Source: Mycobacterium lehmannii (GTDB lineage Bacteria; Actinomycetota; Actinomycetes; Mycobacteriales; Mycobacteriaceae). Taken from it: a DNA stretch of 64,000 bases. Under the pieces are notes generated by a model. The model saw nothing but the letters and a program-made list of their open reading frames with translations. It was not told where the DNA came from and did no database searches. The position numbers were made by a program, and so were the translations under genes. The first letter of the stretch is position 1. The number at the start of each line of letters is the position of its first letter. Positions 52,561 through 61,272 of the stretch are shown in pieces. The stretch spans positions 124,001-188,000 of the forward strand of contig NZ_NKCN01000006.1 in assembly GCF_002245535.1 (NCBI RefSeq). Reading direction: 5' to 3'.

Positions 52561-52574
52561 GGGACGAAAGTCCC
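52561..52574. promoter_or_regulatory. DosR-type box upstream of the KAS-III pair
   Basis: GGGACGAAAGTCCC has a perfect GGGAC-N4-GTCCC core of the DosR consensus TTSGGGACTWWAGTCCCSAA. It lies 71 bp before the chosen ATG 52632/52656 region and 114 bp from the divergent kinase start. Confidence 0.65.
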
Positions 52575-52655
52575 CCCGAAACGATCCCAAAGCACCTTCC
52601 CCGCCACCCGCTCTGCAACCACGATGACGGTATGGCTCGCAAGCGGTGGTTGGTC

Positions 52656-53738
52656 ATGGAGCCCGTGGCGGGTGGAACGGCTCCGCCGTATCGCACCCGC
52701 GTGGCGGGCGCCGGCCGCCGCCTCCCCCAGACGCGGCTCCCCACTGATGCATTGATGTCCAGCACGCGTCACCGCACCCACATCAACCTCGAACGGCTCA
52801 CCGGGATTCGGGAAAGGCGGGTGTCGGTCGGCGACGAGGACTCCTACAGTTTGGCGACCGCCGCTGCACTTGATTGTCTCGGCAAAGCGCACCGCGATCC
52901 CGCTTCGATCGATGTGGTGATCAGCTGCAGCATCACCAAGTTCCACGGCGGCCTGACGCAATGGGTCGAGCCGACGATGAGTAGTGCTGTCGCCCGGGCG
53001 GTCGGAGCCGATGCTGCGATGAGCTTCGACCTGTCAAACGCCTGCGCGGGGATGCTCTCGGGAGTCACCGTCGCCAACAACTGGATTCGCCAGGGAGTGT
53101 TCGAGCGCGTGCTGGTTGTGAGCGGCGAATACATCTCACAACTCGGCAAGAACGCGGCCCGCCACATCCGCACCATCATGAGCAAGGAGCTGGCATCGCT
53201 GACGCTCGGCGACGCCGGCGCCGCGCTGCTGTTGGAGCGGGCACCTGCCGGAGGCGGCGGCATCAGCTTGGCGGGATTCACCACGGTCGCGGACTACAGC
53301 CGACTGTGCCTCGGCTACCCGAAAGGCGCCGATCCCGGTGCGCGAATGTTCACTGATGCCAGGGGTATTCATCGGGCGGCGATGGACAACACCCCGATTC
53401 TGTTAGAAGAAGTACTCGATACGGCCGGCATCTCGTTACACGACATCGACCACGTCATCACCCACCAGACGTCGGCCCGCGCGATCCGTAAAGGGATGGC
53501 CCGCATGTCGGAGGTGTTCGGAGACTCCCCGCGTCACGACGCGGTGATCACCGTCGACCGATACGGCAATACCGCATCGACCACTCACACGGTTGCGCTG
53601 ATCGAAGAGCTGGAGGCGCGGCACATCGAGCCGGGCGAGACGATCGCCCTCATCGCGTTGGCGTCGGGCCTGGAGATCGGCGTCGTATTGATGACTTTGG
53701 ACGAGGAACTGGTGAGTCGATATGGCCACGGTAATTGA
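52656..53738 (+). CDS. 3-oxoacyl-ACP synthase III-like protein (KAS III), complete catalytic triad
   Basis: A 360-residue thiolase-fold condensing enzyme. The KAS-III triad is present: Cys130 in DLSNACAGML, His270 in VITHQTS and Asn305 in YGNTAST. TRVAGAGRRLPQTRLPTDAL and ERLTGIRERR match the FabH N-terminus. Reaction: condensation of an acyl-CoA starter with a malonyl or other acyl unit, or acyl transfer. Start is uncertain; an ATG at 52632 adds eight residues. The next gene overlaps by 17 bp and is a KAS-III relative lacking the Asn, so the two may form a heterodimer. A DosR-type box lies upstream. Confidence 0.87.
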   Translation: MEPVAGGTAPPYRTRVAGAGRRLPQTRLPTDALMSSTRHRTHINLERLTGIRERRVSVGDEDSYSLATAAALDCLGKAHRDPASIDVVISCSITKFHGGLTQWVEPTMSSAVARAVGADAAMSFDLSNACAGMLSGVTVANNWIRQGVFERVLVVSGEYISQLGKNAARHIRTIMSKELASLTLGDAGAALLLERAPAGGGGISLAGFTTVADYSRLCLGYPKGADPGARMFTDARGIHRAAMDNTPILLEEVLDTAGISLHDIDHVITHQTSARAIRKGMARMSEVFGDSPRHDAVITVDRYGNTASTTHTVALIEELEARHIEPGETIALIALASGLEIGVVLMTLDEELVSRYGHGN

Positions 53739-54591
53739 CCGCGTCGAGTTGACCGAGGGGCTCTGGCGGCATCGACACAGCGCACTTCGCCTTGCGGTCA
53801 AGGCCTCTCGCGACTGCCTTCACCACGCGGAATGTCCAGCGTACGATGTCGATCTTCTCGTCAACGCGGGGATCTACCGCGACCGGAACCTCGGTGAACC
53901 GGCCTTGGCCGCCATGATCCAGCAGGATATCGGCGCCAACCCGGAGGCTCCTCACGCCGGCGCTCATGGGACGTTCTCCTTCGACGTCGTGAACGGCTCG
54001 TGCGGTGTTCTCACCGCGTTACAGGTTGTCGACGGATTCCTGCGGTCACATGCCATCGACCGTGCGCTCGTTGTCGCCAGTGATGCCGATCCAGGACACG
54101 GCCTGAGCGAACGATTCCCGTTCGCGCCGGCCGGTGGGGCGCTGCTGTGCAGCTGGACTGGCGACAATCGAGGATTCGGTCGCATACACTGGGCGAATCT
54201 CCCACAGGCGCGCGAAACATTCAATGCCACAGTGGGAATGATCGACCGGCGCAACGTCTTACGTTTCGATGTATCGGAGACGGCGGACGAGGCGTTGGCC
54301 GACGCGGCCGCAAGGGCGGCCGAACATTGCTTGAGCGCGTCGTCGATGACGGTCGACGACGTCGACGCGATCGTCGCTGCTCCCGCGCACGCTCCATACC
54401 GGACCGCCCTCGCGGCCAGGCTGAACGTCGAGCCCGAGCGGATAACCGTTTCCGGCGACACTCGTCTGCACACCGTGTCGCTCGTGGCCGCGCTTTCCGA
54501 CGCCCTACGGGTGGTGCGGCCCGGCGCGCAGTTGTTGCTTGTCGCAGCGGGCGCCGGTGTCTCTGCAGGCGCGAGCCTCTATCAAGTGTGA
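53722..54591 (+). CDS. KAS-III-like partner protein with incomplete active site
   Basis: A 289-residue thiolase-fold protein, shorter than typical KAS III. Cys94 (VVNGSCGVLTALQV) and His223 (APAHAPYR) are at the expected places, but the Asn position is Asp246 (VSGDTRLHTVSL), and the usual N-terminal GxGxYLP strand is missing. Its ATG lies inside the previous gene. Overlap, size and the altered triad recall PqsB-PqsC, in which one subunit is catalytic and the other degenerate; that analogy is inference. The gene ends 48 bp from the convergent OtsB1-like gene. Confidence 0.82.
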   Translation: MATVIDRVELTEGLWRHRHSALRLAVKASRDCLHHAECPAYDVDLLVNAGIYRDRNLGEPALAAMIQQDIGANPEAPHAGAHGTFSFDVVNGSCGVLTALQVVDGFLRSHAIDRALVVASDADPGHGLSERFPFAPAGGALLCSWTGDNRGFGRIHWANLPQARETFNATVGMIDRRNVLRFDVSETADEALADAAARAAEHCLSASSMTVDDVDAIVAAPAHAPYRTALAARLNVEPERITVSGDTRLHTVSLVAALSDALRVVRPGAQLLLVAAGAGVSAGASLYQV

Positions 54592-54639
54592 ACCTTCTCG
54601 GTTCGATCGGGCTCTTCGGGCATGAGGTGACTGTACCCG

Positions 54640-57600
54640 TCACGCACAACCGGGCCCTGGCACAGAGTTCCGTCCATCAGCCAAGCTCTCGCCGAATTCG
54701 ACAGTGCCGCCGGCATGCAGGATGCGCGCCTCGCCGTGGCATTCCACCAGCACGGGTGCGGCATCGGCGGGCTCGGCGCTAAGCGTGGCGCTTCGGCCGA
54801 AGACCCCCAGCCGCAGCCGGTGCCCCCGATAGCGGAAGGTGAACTCCAGGTGGCCAAGCGATTTCGGCCACGATGGCCCGAGCGTGATGCGGTCGCGCCG
54901 GATCTCCAGCCCGGTGAAGCACCGCTGCAGTAGATCGATACTTCCCGCCATCGCAGCCAGGTGGATGCCCTCGGATGTTGTGCCCCCTTGGATGTCGACG
55001 ATGTCGGAAGCGAGCGCCTGCCGGAAGAACTCCATCGCCTGATGCCGGTTTCCGCGAGCCAATACCCACGCGTGGACGACGGCGCTCAATGTCGAGCCGT
55101 GTGAGGTCCGCATCCGGTAGTACTCGGTGGTTCTGGGGATCTGCTCAGGAGTGAAGCGGTATCCGAGCCGGTCGAAGAGCTCGTAGAGTTCGTCGGCGGA
55201 CAGCAGATAGAAGAGCATGAGGGCATCGGCCTGTTTGCATGCCCGATAGTTGTTGACGTTGTCGTTCTCGGCCTCCAAAATGCGGTCGAGCCGCTGCATG
55301 TTGTCGTACCGACTGCGGTAGCCCTCCCAGTCGAGTTCCTTGAGTTCTTCATAACCTTCGAATTGACTGATCACACCGTCATGGAAGGGCACGAACATCC
55401 GCCGGCTGACATCCTCCCAGAGTGCGAGGTCGGCGTCGCTGATGCCGAGCGTTTCCAGCAACGCAAGCCGGTAATACATCGGAATCCGTTCGAGGGCTTC
55501 AAGTGCCCTCATGATCACCCAAACCGTCATGACGTTGGTGTAGGCGTTGTTGTCGATCCCGTCGTATTCCCTTCCCGGGTAGCCGGAATGGAACTCGTCG
55601 GGTCCGATGACGCCGCGGATCACGTAGCGTTCCCTATCAGAGTCGTATTCGGCGAGGCTGACCCAGAATCGCGCGATGTCCGCGAGCATCTCGGCGCCGT
55701 AGTCGATCAGGAATCCGATGTCGCCCGTGACCTCGTAGTGCTGCCACACGTTGTAGGCGATGGCAAGCCCGATGTGGTGGGCGCGAGCGCTCGCATCTGG
55801 GTTCCACCGGCCGGATCGGGGATTGAGGTGTAGCCGCTGACTCTCCTCACGGCCGTCGCTCCCGGACTGCCACGGATACATTGCGCCCGCATAACCGGCC
55901 TCGACGGCGGCACGGCGAGCTTCGGCCAGCCGGCGGTAGCGGTACATCAACAGTGATCGGGTGACCTTGGGCAGTCGCATGTTCGTGACCGGAAAGACGA
56001 AAAGCTCGTCCCAGAACACGTGTCCCCGGTATGCCTCACCGTGGAGCCCACGAGCGGGGACGCCGACATCCAAGTCGGCGGTATGGGGCGAGAGTGTCTG
56101 CAGCAGGTGGAGTTGGTGCAGGCGCACAATGCGACGCAGGTCCGCGTCCGAACCCATCTCGATGTTGAATCGCTCCCACAGGTGCGCCCACGCCAGTTGG
56201 TGTCCCCGTTCGAGTTCGGCGTATCCACCAATCCGGCGTAGTTCACGTTCGGCCGCAGAAACCGGACCGGAAATTCCATGGTCGCGGCTGGTGTACAGAG
56301 TCACTACCTCTTCGAGGGTGACCGCTTGTCCCGCGCTGACATCCAGGGCGATATCACGCCCCACCCGCATTGAATCGACAACAAGGCGACGGGTCGACTC
56401 GATTCCGCCGCTCTGGCTGCGTACCGTGCTGCGCTTGGCGACGGCGACTTCGATGTTCGACTCGACGGTCCGCACCGCCAACAACACTGAGTTGTCAGAT
56501 ATCTCGCGGGTTTGGACGACGTTGACGTGCCGCGACGACAGTTCGCGATAGCGCTCGACTCCATGGTTGTGGATGTCGCCGTCGACGAGAGTGCGAAACT
56601 CGAGTCGTCCGGACCAGTCGTCGGCCTGCACTGTCGTCTGGATAGCGGCGGCGTGGGGAAGGTGCATCGCCACGAATCGGCTCTGCGACACACGGATGGT
56701 CCGCCCAGCCTGGTCGGCGAACGAGAACTCGCGCCACAGCGTTGCCCCGCGTAGGTCGATCGTGACCAGATAGGACGAGACGTCCACCTCGTCGATGTTC
56801 AGCCACGGCCCGTCGTCGATGCGAAAAGTCACCGGCAGCCAGTTCGGCAGGTTCACCAGGCTCTCGTTGTCGATCACCGATCCCGCCACCTGATCGGTCA
56901 GGCGGTTGTAGACGCCCGCGACGTAGGTCCCCGGGTAGTGAAAGTCTCCGGCACGGCATTCGGGTGCCGCTCCCCGCACGGCCATGTAGCCGTTCCCCAA
57001 GGTGCACAGCGCTTCTCGCAGTTTCTCGTCGGCTGCTTGGTAGCCACCGAACGTCAGTTTCCAGGGATCGTTCGACGTATCGCGCTCTGCGGCCAACTGG
57101 TCGGTGAGCCGTCCGAGGAATCGACACACGTGCTCTGGCCCCTCCAGGGTGAACCGCGCCGCCGATCGCCTGTCGCCCGATTCGTCGCTACGGACCGCAA
57201 TGCCGATGCCCTTGTGGCGAACCGCGTCGAACGCATCTTCATCGGTCAGATCGTCACCGATGTAGATAAGTAACAGCGGCCGCGAGTCGTCGACCTGATC
57301 CACGATCCACTCCAGCGTCTTCCCCTTGTCCCAACCGACGTCGGGCCGAAGTTCAATCACCTTGCGACCGCCGCTGCTTCGTAACCTGTGATTCTGTCCC
57401 ACTGTCCGTACTGCGGCGACCACTCGGTCAACATGTTCGGGCCTGACGTTGCGGTAGTGGACGGCCACCGAGAACCGCTTCTTCTCGATCACGAGCCCGT
57501 CGACACCGGCCAACCAGTCGCGCAGTTCTGCCGAAGCAGTGGCAAGGGTGCGAATCGCTTGTACCCCCGCCTCATTCTGATGATGCGAGCCGTCAGGAGC

Positions 57601-58383
57601 CACGAGCTCGAATCCGTGACTGCCGGCGTACCACAGCCCGGGCACGTCGACCCGCGACCGAATGTCGTCCAAACCTCGGCCGCTGATCACCGCGACCGGG
57701 CAGTGGGCGGCCAGAGACTTCAGCATCTCGCCCGCTCCGGGGATCAGGGTTGCCGCGTCGGGGTCGTTGACGATTTCAGAGATGGTTCCGTCGAAGTCCA
57801 GTAGTACCGCTGGTTGCCGGGTGTCTGCCAAGGGCGCGATCTGGCTGTAGGACAAGAGAGCGTCGGCCGTGGCAGAAAGGCGTTGATAGCCGTCGCGGAC
57901 CGTCACCTCGACGAGGTCGTCAACCACCACATCGGCACCGGCACGAAGCAGCGCTGCACCGTCTTGGGCGGGGTCCACCGCGACCACCAGCCCGAATCCG
58001 CCGTCGCGGCCCGCCGTCACTCCCGCGATGTCGTCGTCGACAATGACGCAGCGTGCAGGAGCTACCCCAAGGCTTCGCGCCACGTGGTGTAGGGCGTCAC
58101 GGTGTCGGCCCCCCGAATCGGGTATGTCGGGAACCGACGAACGATCGATGCATATGGCGAACAGGTCGGAACCTGTTGCCGCTCGGAAGATCGCGCTGCG
58201 ATCGTCCGATGAGACGACAGCGGTTTCGATGTCGGCGGACCGGAGTTGGCGGGCCAGCTTGATGGTGGAATCGGCCACCGGCAAGCGGTCGGTCGGTGTT
58301 GTGACGGTTTCGGCCACGACGCCGTCGAGGTCGAAGATCACCGCGTCGTGGTAACGCGGGTCAACGAAGACCGGAAGCTTCAT
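54640..58383 (-). CDS. otsB1: OtsB1-like HAD / trehalose-phosphatase / glycoside hydrolase 65 fusion (Rv2006-like)
   Basis: A 1247-residue three-part protein. Residues about 1-215: a beta-phosphoglucomutase-type HAD domain (AVIFDLDGVVAETVTTP). About 220-460: a trehalose-6-phosphate phosphatase domain (AVLLDFDGTISEIVNDP, VISGRGLDDIRSRV, YIGDDLTDEDAF). About 475-1230: a GH65 trehalose/kojibiose phosphorylase-type domain (WDELFVFPVTNMRLPK, catalytic Glu in VIGPDEFHSGYPG). The set could dephosphorylate trehalose-6-phosphate, phosphorolyse trehalose and isomerise beta-glucose-1-phosphate. Rv2006 is DosR-controlled. GGAGGAGGGG precedes the ATG at 58383. It is divergent from the PEP synthase gene with DosR-type boxes between. 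Confidence 0.92.
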   Translation of the reverse strand: MKLPVFVDPRYHDAVIFDLDGVVAETVTTPTDRLPVADSTIKLARQLRSADIETAVVSSDDRSAIFRAATGSDLFAICIDRSSVPDIPDSGGRHRDALHHVARSLGVAPARCVIVDDDIAGVTAGRDGGFGLVVAVDPAQDGAALLRAGADVVVDDLVEVTVRDGYQRLSATADALLSYSQIAPLADTRQPAVLLDFDGTISEIVNDPDAATLIPGAGEMLKSLAAHCPVAVISGRGLDDIRSRVDVPGLWYAGSHGFELVAPDGSHHQNEAGVQAIRTLATASAELRDWLAGVDGLVIEKKRFSVAVHYRNVRPEHVDRVVAAVRTVGQNHRLRSSGGRKVIELRPDVGWDKGKTLEWIVDQVDDSRPLLLIYIGDDLTDEDAFDAVRHKGIGIAVRSDESGDRRSAARFTLEGPEHVCRFLGRLTDQLAAERDTSNDPWKLTFGGYQAADEKLREALCTLGNGYMAVRGAAPECRAGDFHYPGTYVAGVYNRLTDQVAGSVIDNESLVNLPNWLPVTFRIDDGPWLNIDEVDVSSYLVTIDLRGATLWREFSFADQAGRTIRVSQSRFVAMHLPHAAAIQTTVQADDWSGRLEFRTLVDGDIHNHGVERYRELSSRHVNVVQTREISDNSVLLAVRTVESNIEVAVAKRSTVRSQSGGIESTRRLVVDSMRVGRDIALDVSAGQAVTLEEVVTLYTSRDHGISGPVSAAERELRRIGGYAELERGHQLAWAHLWERFNIEMGSDADLRRIVRLHQLHLLQTLSPHTADLDVGVPARGLHGEAYRGHVFWDELFVFPVTNMRLPKVTRSLLMYRYRRLAEARRAAVEAGYAGAMYPWQSGSDGREESQRLHLNPRSGRWNPDASARAHHIGLAIAYNVWQHYEVTGDIGFLIDYGAEMLADIARFWVSLAEYDSDRERYVIRGVIGPDEFHSGYPGREYDGIDNNAYTNVMTVWVIMRALEALERIPMYYRLALLETLGISDADLALWEDVSRRMFVPFHDGVISQFEGYEELKELDWEGYRSRYDNMQRLDRILEAENDNVNNYRACKQADALMLFYLLSADELYELFDRLGYRFTPEQIPRTTEYYRMRTSHGSTLSAVVHAWVLARGNRHQAMEFFRQALASDIVDIQGGTTSEGIHLAAMAGSIDLLQRCFTGLEIRRDRITLGPSWPKSLGHLEFTFRYRGHRLRLGVFGRSATLSAEPADAAPVLVECHGEARILHAGGTVEFGESLADGRNSVPGPGCA

Positions 58384-58472
58384 CGCCCCTCCTCCGAAAA
58401 GAGATTCGGTACTGAGGTCATCGTTTCGACGGGGCACGCGGAAGGGTCAGAAGTCACATCATCGACCGGTTA

Positions 58473-58509
58473 GGGACTTAGGCCCGTCCGCGGTCGGGAC
58501 GTTGGTCCT
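58473..58509. promoter_or_regulatory. Tandem DosR-type boxes between otsB1-like and PEP-synthase-like genes
   Basis: The better site has core GGGACGTTGGTCCT (58496-58509), about 16 of 20 positions of the DosR consensus with flanks. A weaker one has GGGACTTAGGCCCG (58473-58486). Their 23-bp spacing equals two helical turns. They are 58 bp and 89 bp from the plus and minus starts. Confidence 0.6.
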
Positions 58510-58567
58510 CAACGTCATGGCCCTCGGATGGTACGTCGAACATGCTGTCCAGAGCAGGATGAGACCT

Positions 58568-60853
58568 ATGGACGTTCGAGACGATCTCACCTTCATCCGC
58601 GATATCTCCGCGCTGACGATCGCCGATGCCGAAGAGGCCGGAGGCAAGGGCGCCAACATGGGCGAGCTGGTCGCCGCCAACCTGCCGGTTCCACCCGGAT
58701 TCGTTCTGCTGCGGGATTGTTACCGCCAGTCCATGAGGTCCGGCGGGGTCGAAGCAGAGCTGAACGCGTTGCATCGAGAGGCGCTTGACGCCGTCGTCGA
58801 CACCGCGCGGCTCACCGAGTTGTCGGAGCGCATGCAGGGCCTGGTGCACAAGGCCGGTGCCGGCGACGAGGTGCGACGGCTGATCCTGTCCGCTTACCAC
58901 GGCATGGGGCCGGGCGCGGTGGTTGCGGTACGTTCCTCGGCCACTGGCGAGGACGGCGCGGACGCCTCGTTCGCGGGCATGAACGCCACCATCACCAACG
59001 TCACCGGCGACGAGGCGCTGGTGGAGGCGGTGGTGCGGTGCTGGATGTCGTTGTTTAGCCCGCGCGTCATCACCTACCGCTCGAGCCGCGGCTTCACCAG
59101 TGATCCGGCAATGGCTGTCGTCGTGCAGGAGATGGTTCATTCGGAAAAGGCCGGAGTCGCGTTCACCGCCGACCCCAGCAACGGCGCCCAGGACCGAGTG
59201 GTCATCGAGGGCGCGTTCGGTCTCGGCGAGGTCGTGGTGTCCGGAGAGGTCGAACCCGACACCTACATCGTCTCCAAGGAGACGATGCAACCCCTCGATG
59301 TCCGACTGGGTCACAAGGCGTTCAAGATCGTACGGGGCGAGGATGGGCACGATGCCGTCGTCGACCTCGACGAGTCGCAGGCCGATGCCCGCGTACTGAC
59401 CGACGGGGAATTGAGATCGATAGCCGAACTGGCCATGGCGACCGAGCGGCACAACGGTTGTCCACAAGACACCGAGTGGGCGATCGCGGGGGGTAAGACC
59501 TATCTGGTTCAGGCGCGGCCGATCACCACGCTGGGCCACACCACTCCCGCCGCCGCAGACAAACACCTGGTGCTGGCCCGCGGCCTCGCCGCGGCGCCCG
59601 GGATCGCTTCGGGAAAGGTGCGGGTGCTGGAGTCACCCGACGAGGGCGCTCAGCTGCAGGAGGGCGAGATCCTCGTCGCGCAGATGACTAATCCGGACTG
59701 GTTGCCGACCATCCGACAAGCGGCGGCGCTGGTGACCGACACCGGCGGCATGACGTGCCACGCCGCAATCGTGGCTCGCGAATTGAGTGTGCCGTGCGTC
59801 GTCGGCACCCGGACTGCGACGAGAGACCTCCACGACGGTACGACGGTCACGGTCGACGGCGCCCGCGGTGAGGTGGTGTCCGGCCGGGTGCGGCCTTCGT
59901 CGACGACATCGGCGACCGAGCAGCGCTCCCCGAGCCGGCCGCACAGCGAAACCACCGGCACGAAGGTCTATGTCAACCTGGCCATGCCCGAGGCCGCCGA
60001 AACCGTTGCCGCACAAGCGGTCGACGGTGTGGGGCTGTTGCGTGCCGAATTCATGCTGACCGATGCGCTGGCCGGCCGTCATCCCCGTGACCTCATCGCC
60101 CACGGGGAGCATCGCACGCTTGTGGACAAGTTGGGGACGTCTGTCGGGCGGATCGCCGCGGCGTTCGCCCCGAGGCCGGTCATCTACCGGGCAACTGACT
60201 TCCGCACCAACGAGTTCCGGGGCCTGAAAGGCGGCGAGACCTACGAGCCGGTCGAACACAACCCGATGATCGGCTATCGCGGCTGCTACCGATATGTGAA
60301 CGAGCCGGATCTGTTCGCGCTGGAACTGGAGGCGCTGGCGCGAGTCCGCGAACAGTCCCCGAATGTCGGGCTGATGATCCCGTTCGTCCGCACCAAATGG
60401 GAATTGGAGGCTTGCCTCGAGCTCGTCGATGCCAGTCCGCTCGGGCGCCAGCGCGGCCTGCACCGTTGGGTGATGGCCGAGGTGCCTTCGGTCGTGCACT
60501 GGCTTCCCGAATACATCGGGATGGGCATCGACGGTGTGTCGATCGGAAGCAACGACCTGACTCAGCTGATGCTCGGAGTCGACCGCGATTCCGATGTGTG
60601 CGCTGAGTTGTTCGACGAATCCGACCCCGCCGTTCTCGATGCCATCGGCCAGATCATCAGCACAGCAAGGAAATACGGCATTACCTCGTCACTGTGCGGT
60701 CAGGCGCCGTCCACGAACCCGGCATTCGCCGAACACCTGGTGCGGTTGGGCATCACGTCGGTATCGGTCAACCCCGATGCCGCAGATACCACCCGGCATG
60801 TCATCGCCGCAGCCGAGCGGCGGCTGCTGCTCGAAGCCGCACGGTTGAGTTGA
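58568..60853 (+). CDS. Phosphoenolpyruvate synthase / PPDK-family enzyme
   Basis: The enzyme interconverts pyruvate and PEP through a phosphohistidine. The 761-residue chain has the ATP-grasp domain (GGKGANMGELVAANLPVPPG; VRSSATGEDGADASFAGM), the phosphohistidine domain (TGGMTCHAAIVARELSVP) and the PEP-binding TIM barrel (VGLLRAEFML, GSNDLTQLMLGVDRDS, and catalytic Cys in SLCGQAPS). The Cys motif is of the PEP-synthase type. ATG at 58568 with AGGA 8 nt upstream; a 58559 ATG also exists. A relative is recalled in the DosR region of M. smegmatis. In hypoxia it could drive gluconeogenesis or burn excess ATP/pyruvate. Confidence 0.9.
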   Translation: MDVRDDLTFIRDISALTIADAEEAGGKGANMGELVAANLPVPPGFVLLRDCYRQSMRSGGVEAELNALHREALDAVVDTARLTELSERMQGLVHKAGAGDEVRRLILSAYHGMGPGAVVAVRSSATGEDGADASFAGMNATITNVTGDEALVEAVVRCWMSLFSPRVITYRSSRGFTSDPAMAVVVQEMVHSEKAGVAFTADPSNGAQDRVVIEGAFGLGEVVVSGEVEPDTYIVSKETMQPLDVRLGHKAFKIVRGEDGHDAVVDLDESQADARVLTDGELRSIAELAMATERHNGCPQDTEWAIAGGKTYLVQARPITTLGHTTPAAADKHLVLARGLAAAPGIASGKVRVLESPDEGAQLQEGEILVAQMTNPDWLPTIRQAAALVTDTGGMTCHAAIVARELSVPCVVGTRTATRDLHDGTTVTVDGARGEVVSGRVRPSSTTSATEQRSPSRPHSETTGTKVYVNLAMPEAAETVAAQAVDGVGLLRAEFMLTDALAGRHPRDLIAHGEHRTLVDKLGTSVGRIAAAFAPRPVIYRATDFRTNEFRGLKGGETYEPVEHNPMIGYRGCYRYVNEPDLFALELEALARVREQSPNVGLMIPFVRTKWELEACLELVDASPLGRQRGLHRWVMAEVPSVVHWLPEYIGMGIDGVSIGSNDLTQLMLGVDRDSDVCAELFDESDPAVLDAIGQIISTARKYGITSSLCGQAPSTNPAFAEHLVRLGITSVSVNPDAADTTRHVIAAAERRLLLEAARLS

Positions 60854-60889
60854 GGCGGGCATGAAACCAGCCGACGACAAGGCCCTGAG

Positions 60890-61156
60890 GTGACCAAGGC
60901 GGAGCACGACGAGGAGACCGAGGAGTCGCGCGACACGATCGTGTGGGGTTTCTTCCGGTCGGAATTCGCCGGACCGATCTATGTCGACTGGCCTATCGAC
61001 CGGCGCCTGGACGGCTACCTGTTACATCATGGACCGGCCGAACTTCTCATCGACGGCTCCGCCTACGACGAGTTGCTCGAGCAGGTCATGGCCAACATCG
61101 GGTTGGCGCAGCGCAAGGGCATCCTGCCACCGATCAAAGAAATCCGTCATGATTAA
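60890..61156 (+). CDS. Small conserved-looking protein, unknown function
   Basis: An 88-residue soluble acidic protein beginning at a GTG, 36 bp after the PEP-synthase-like gene and probably in its operon. It has a charged N-terminus (KAEHDEETEESRD), then VWGFFRSEFAGPIYVDWPID and a helical C-terminal part. No known domain was recognised. Its place in a DosR-type island suggests a hypoxia link. A ten-codon ORF (60861-60893) overlaps its start and could be a leader peptide. Confidence 0.65.
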   Translation: MTKAEHDEETEESRDTIVWGFFRSEFAGPIYVDWPIDRRLDGYLLHHGPAELLIDGSAYDELLEQVMANIGLAQRKGILPPIKEIRHD

Positions 61157-61272
61157 GCCGGTCGTGTCGATTGACGGCATCGACAGCGAACGGCTCGCTG
61201 AGGCGTCGAGCGGCGTTCGGCCATCGCCGCGGTGACGCCGGCGATGTCTGCACTTACCCGGGGGATCGGGCG

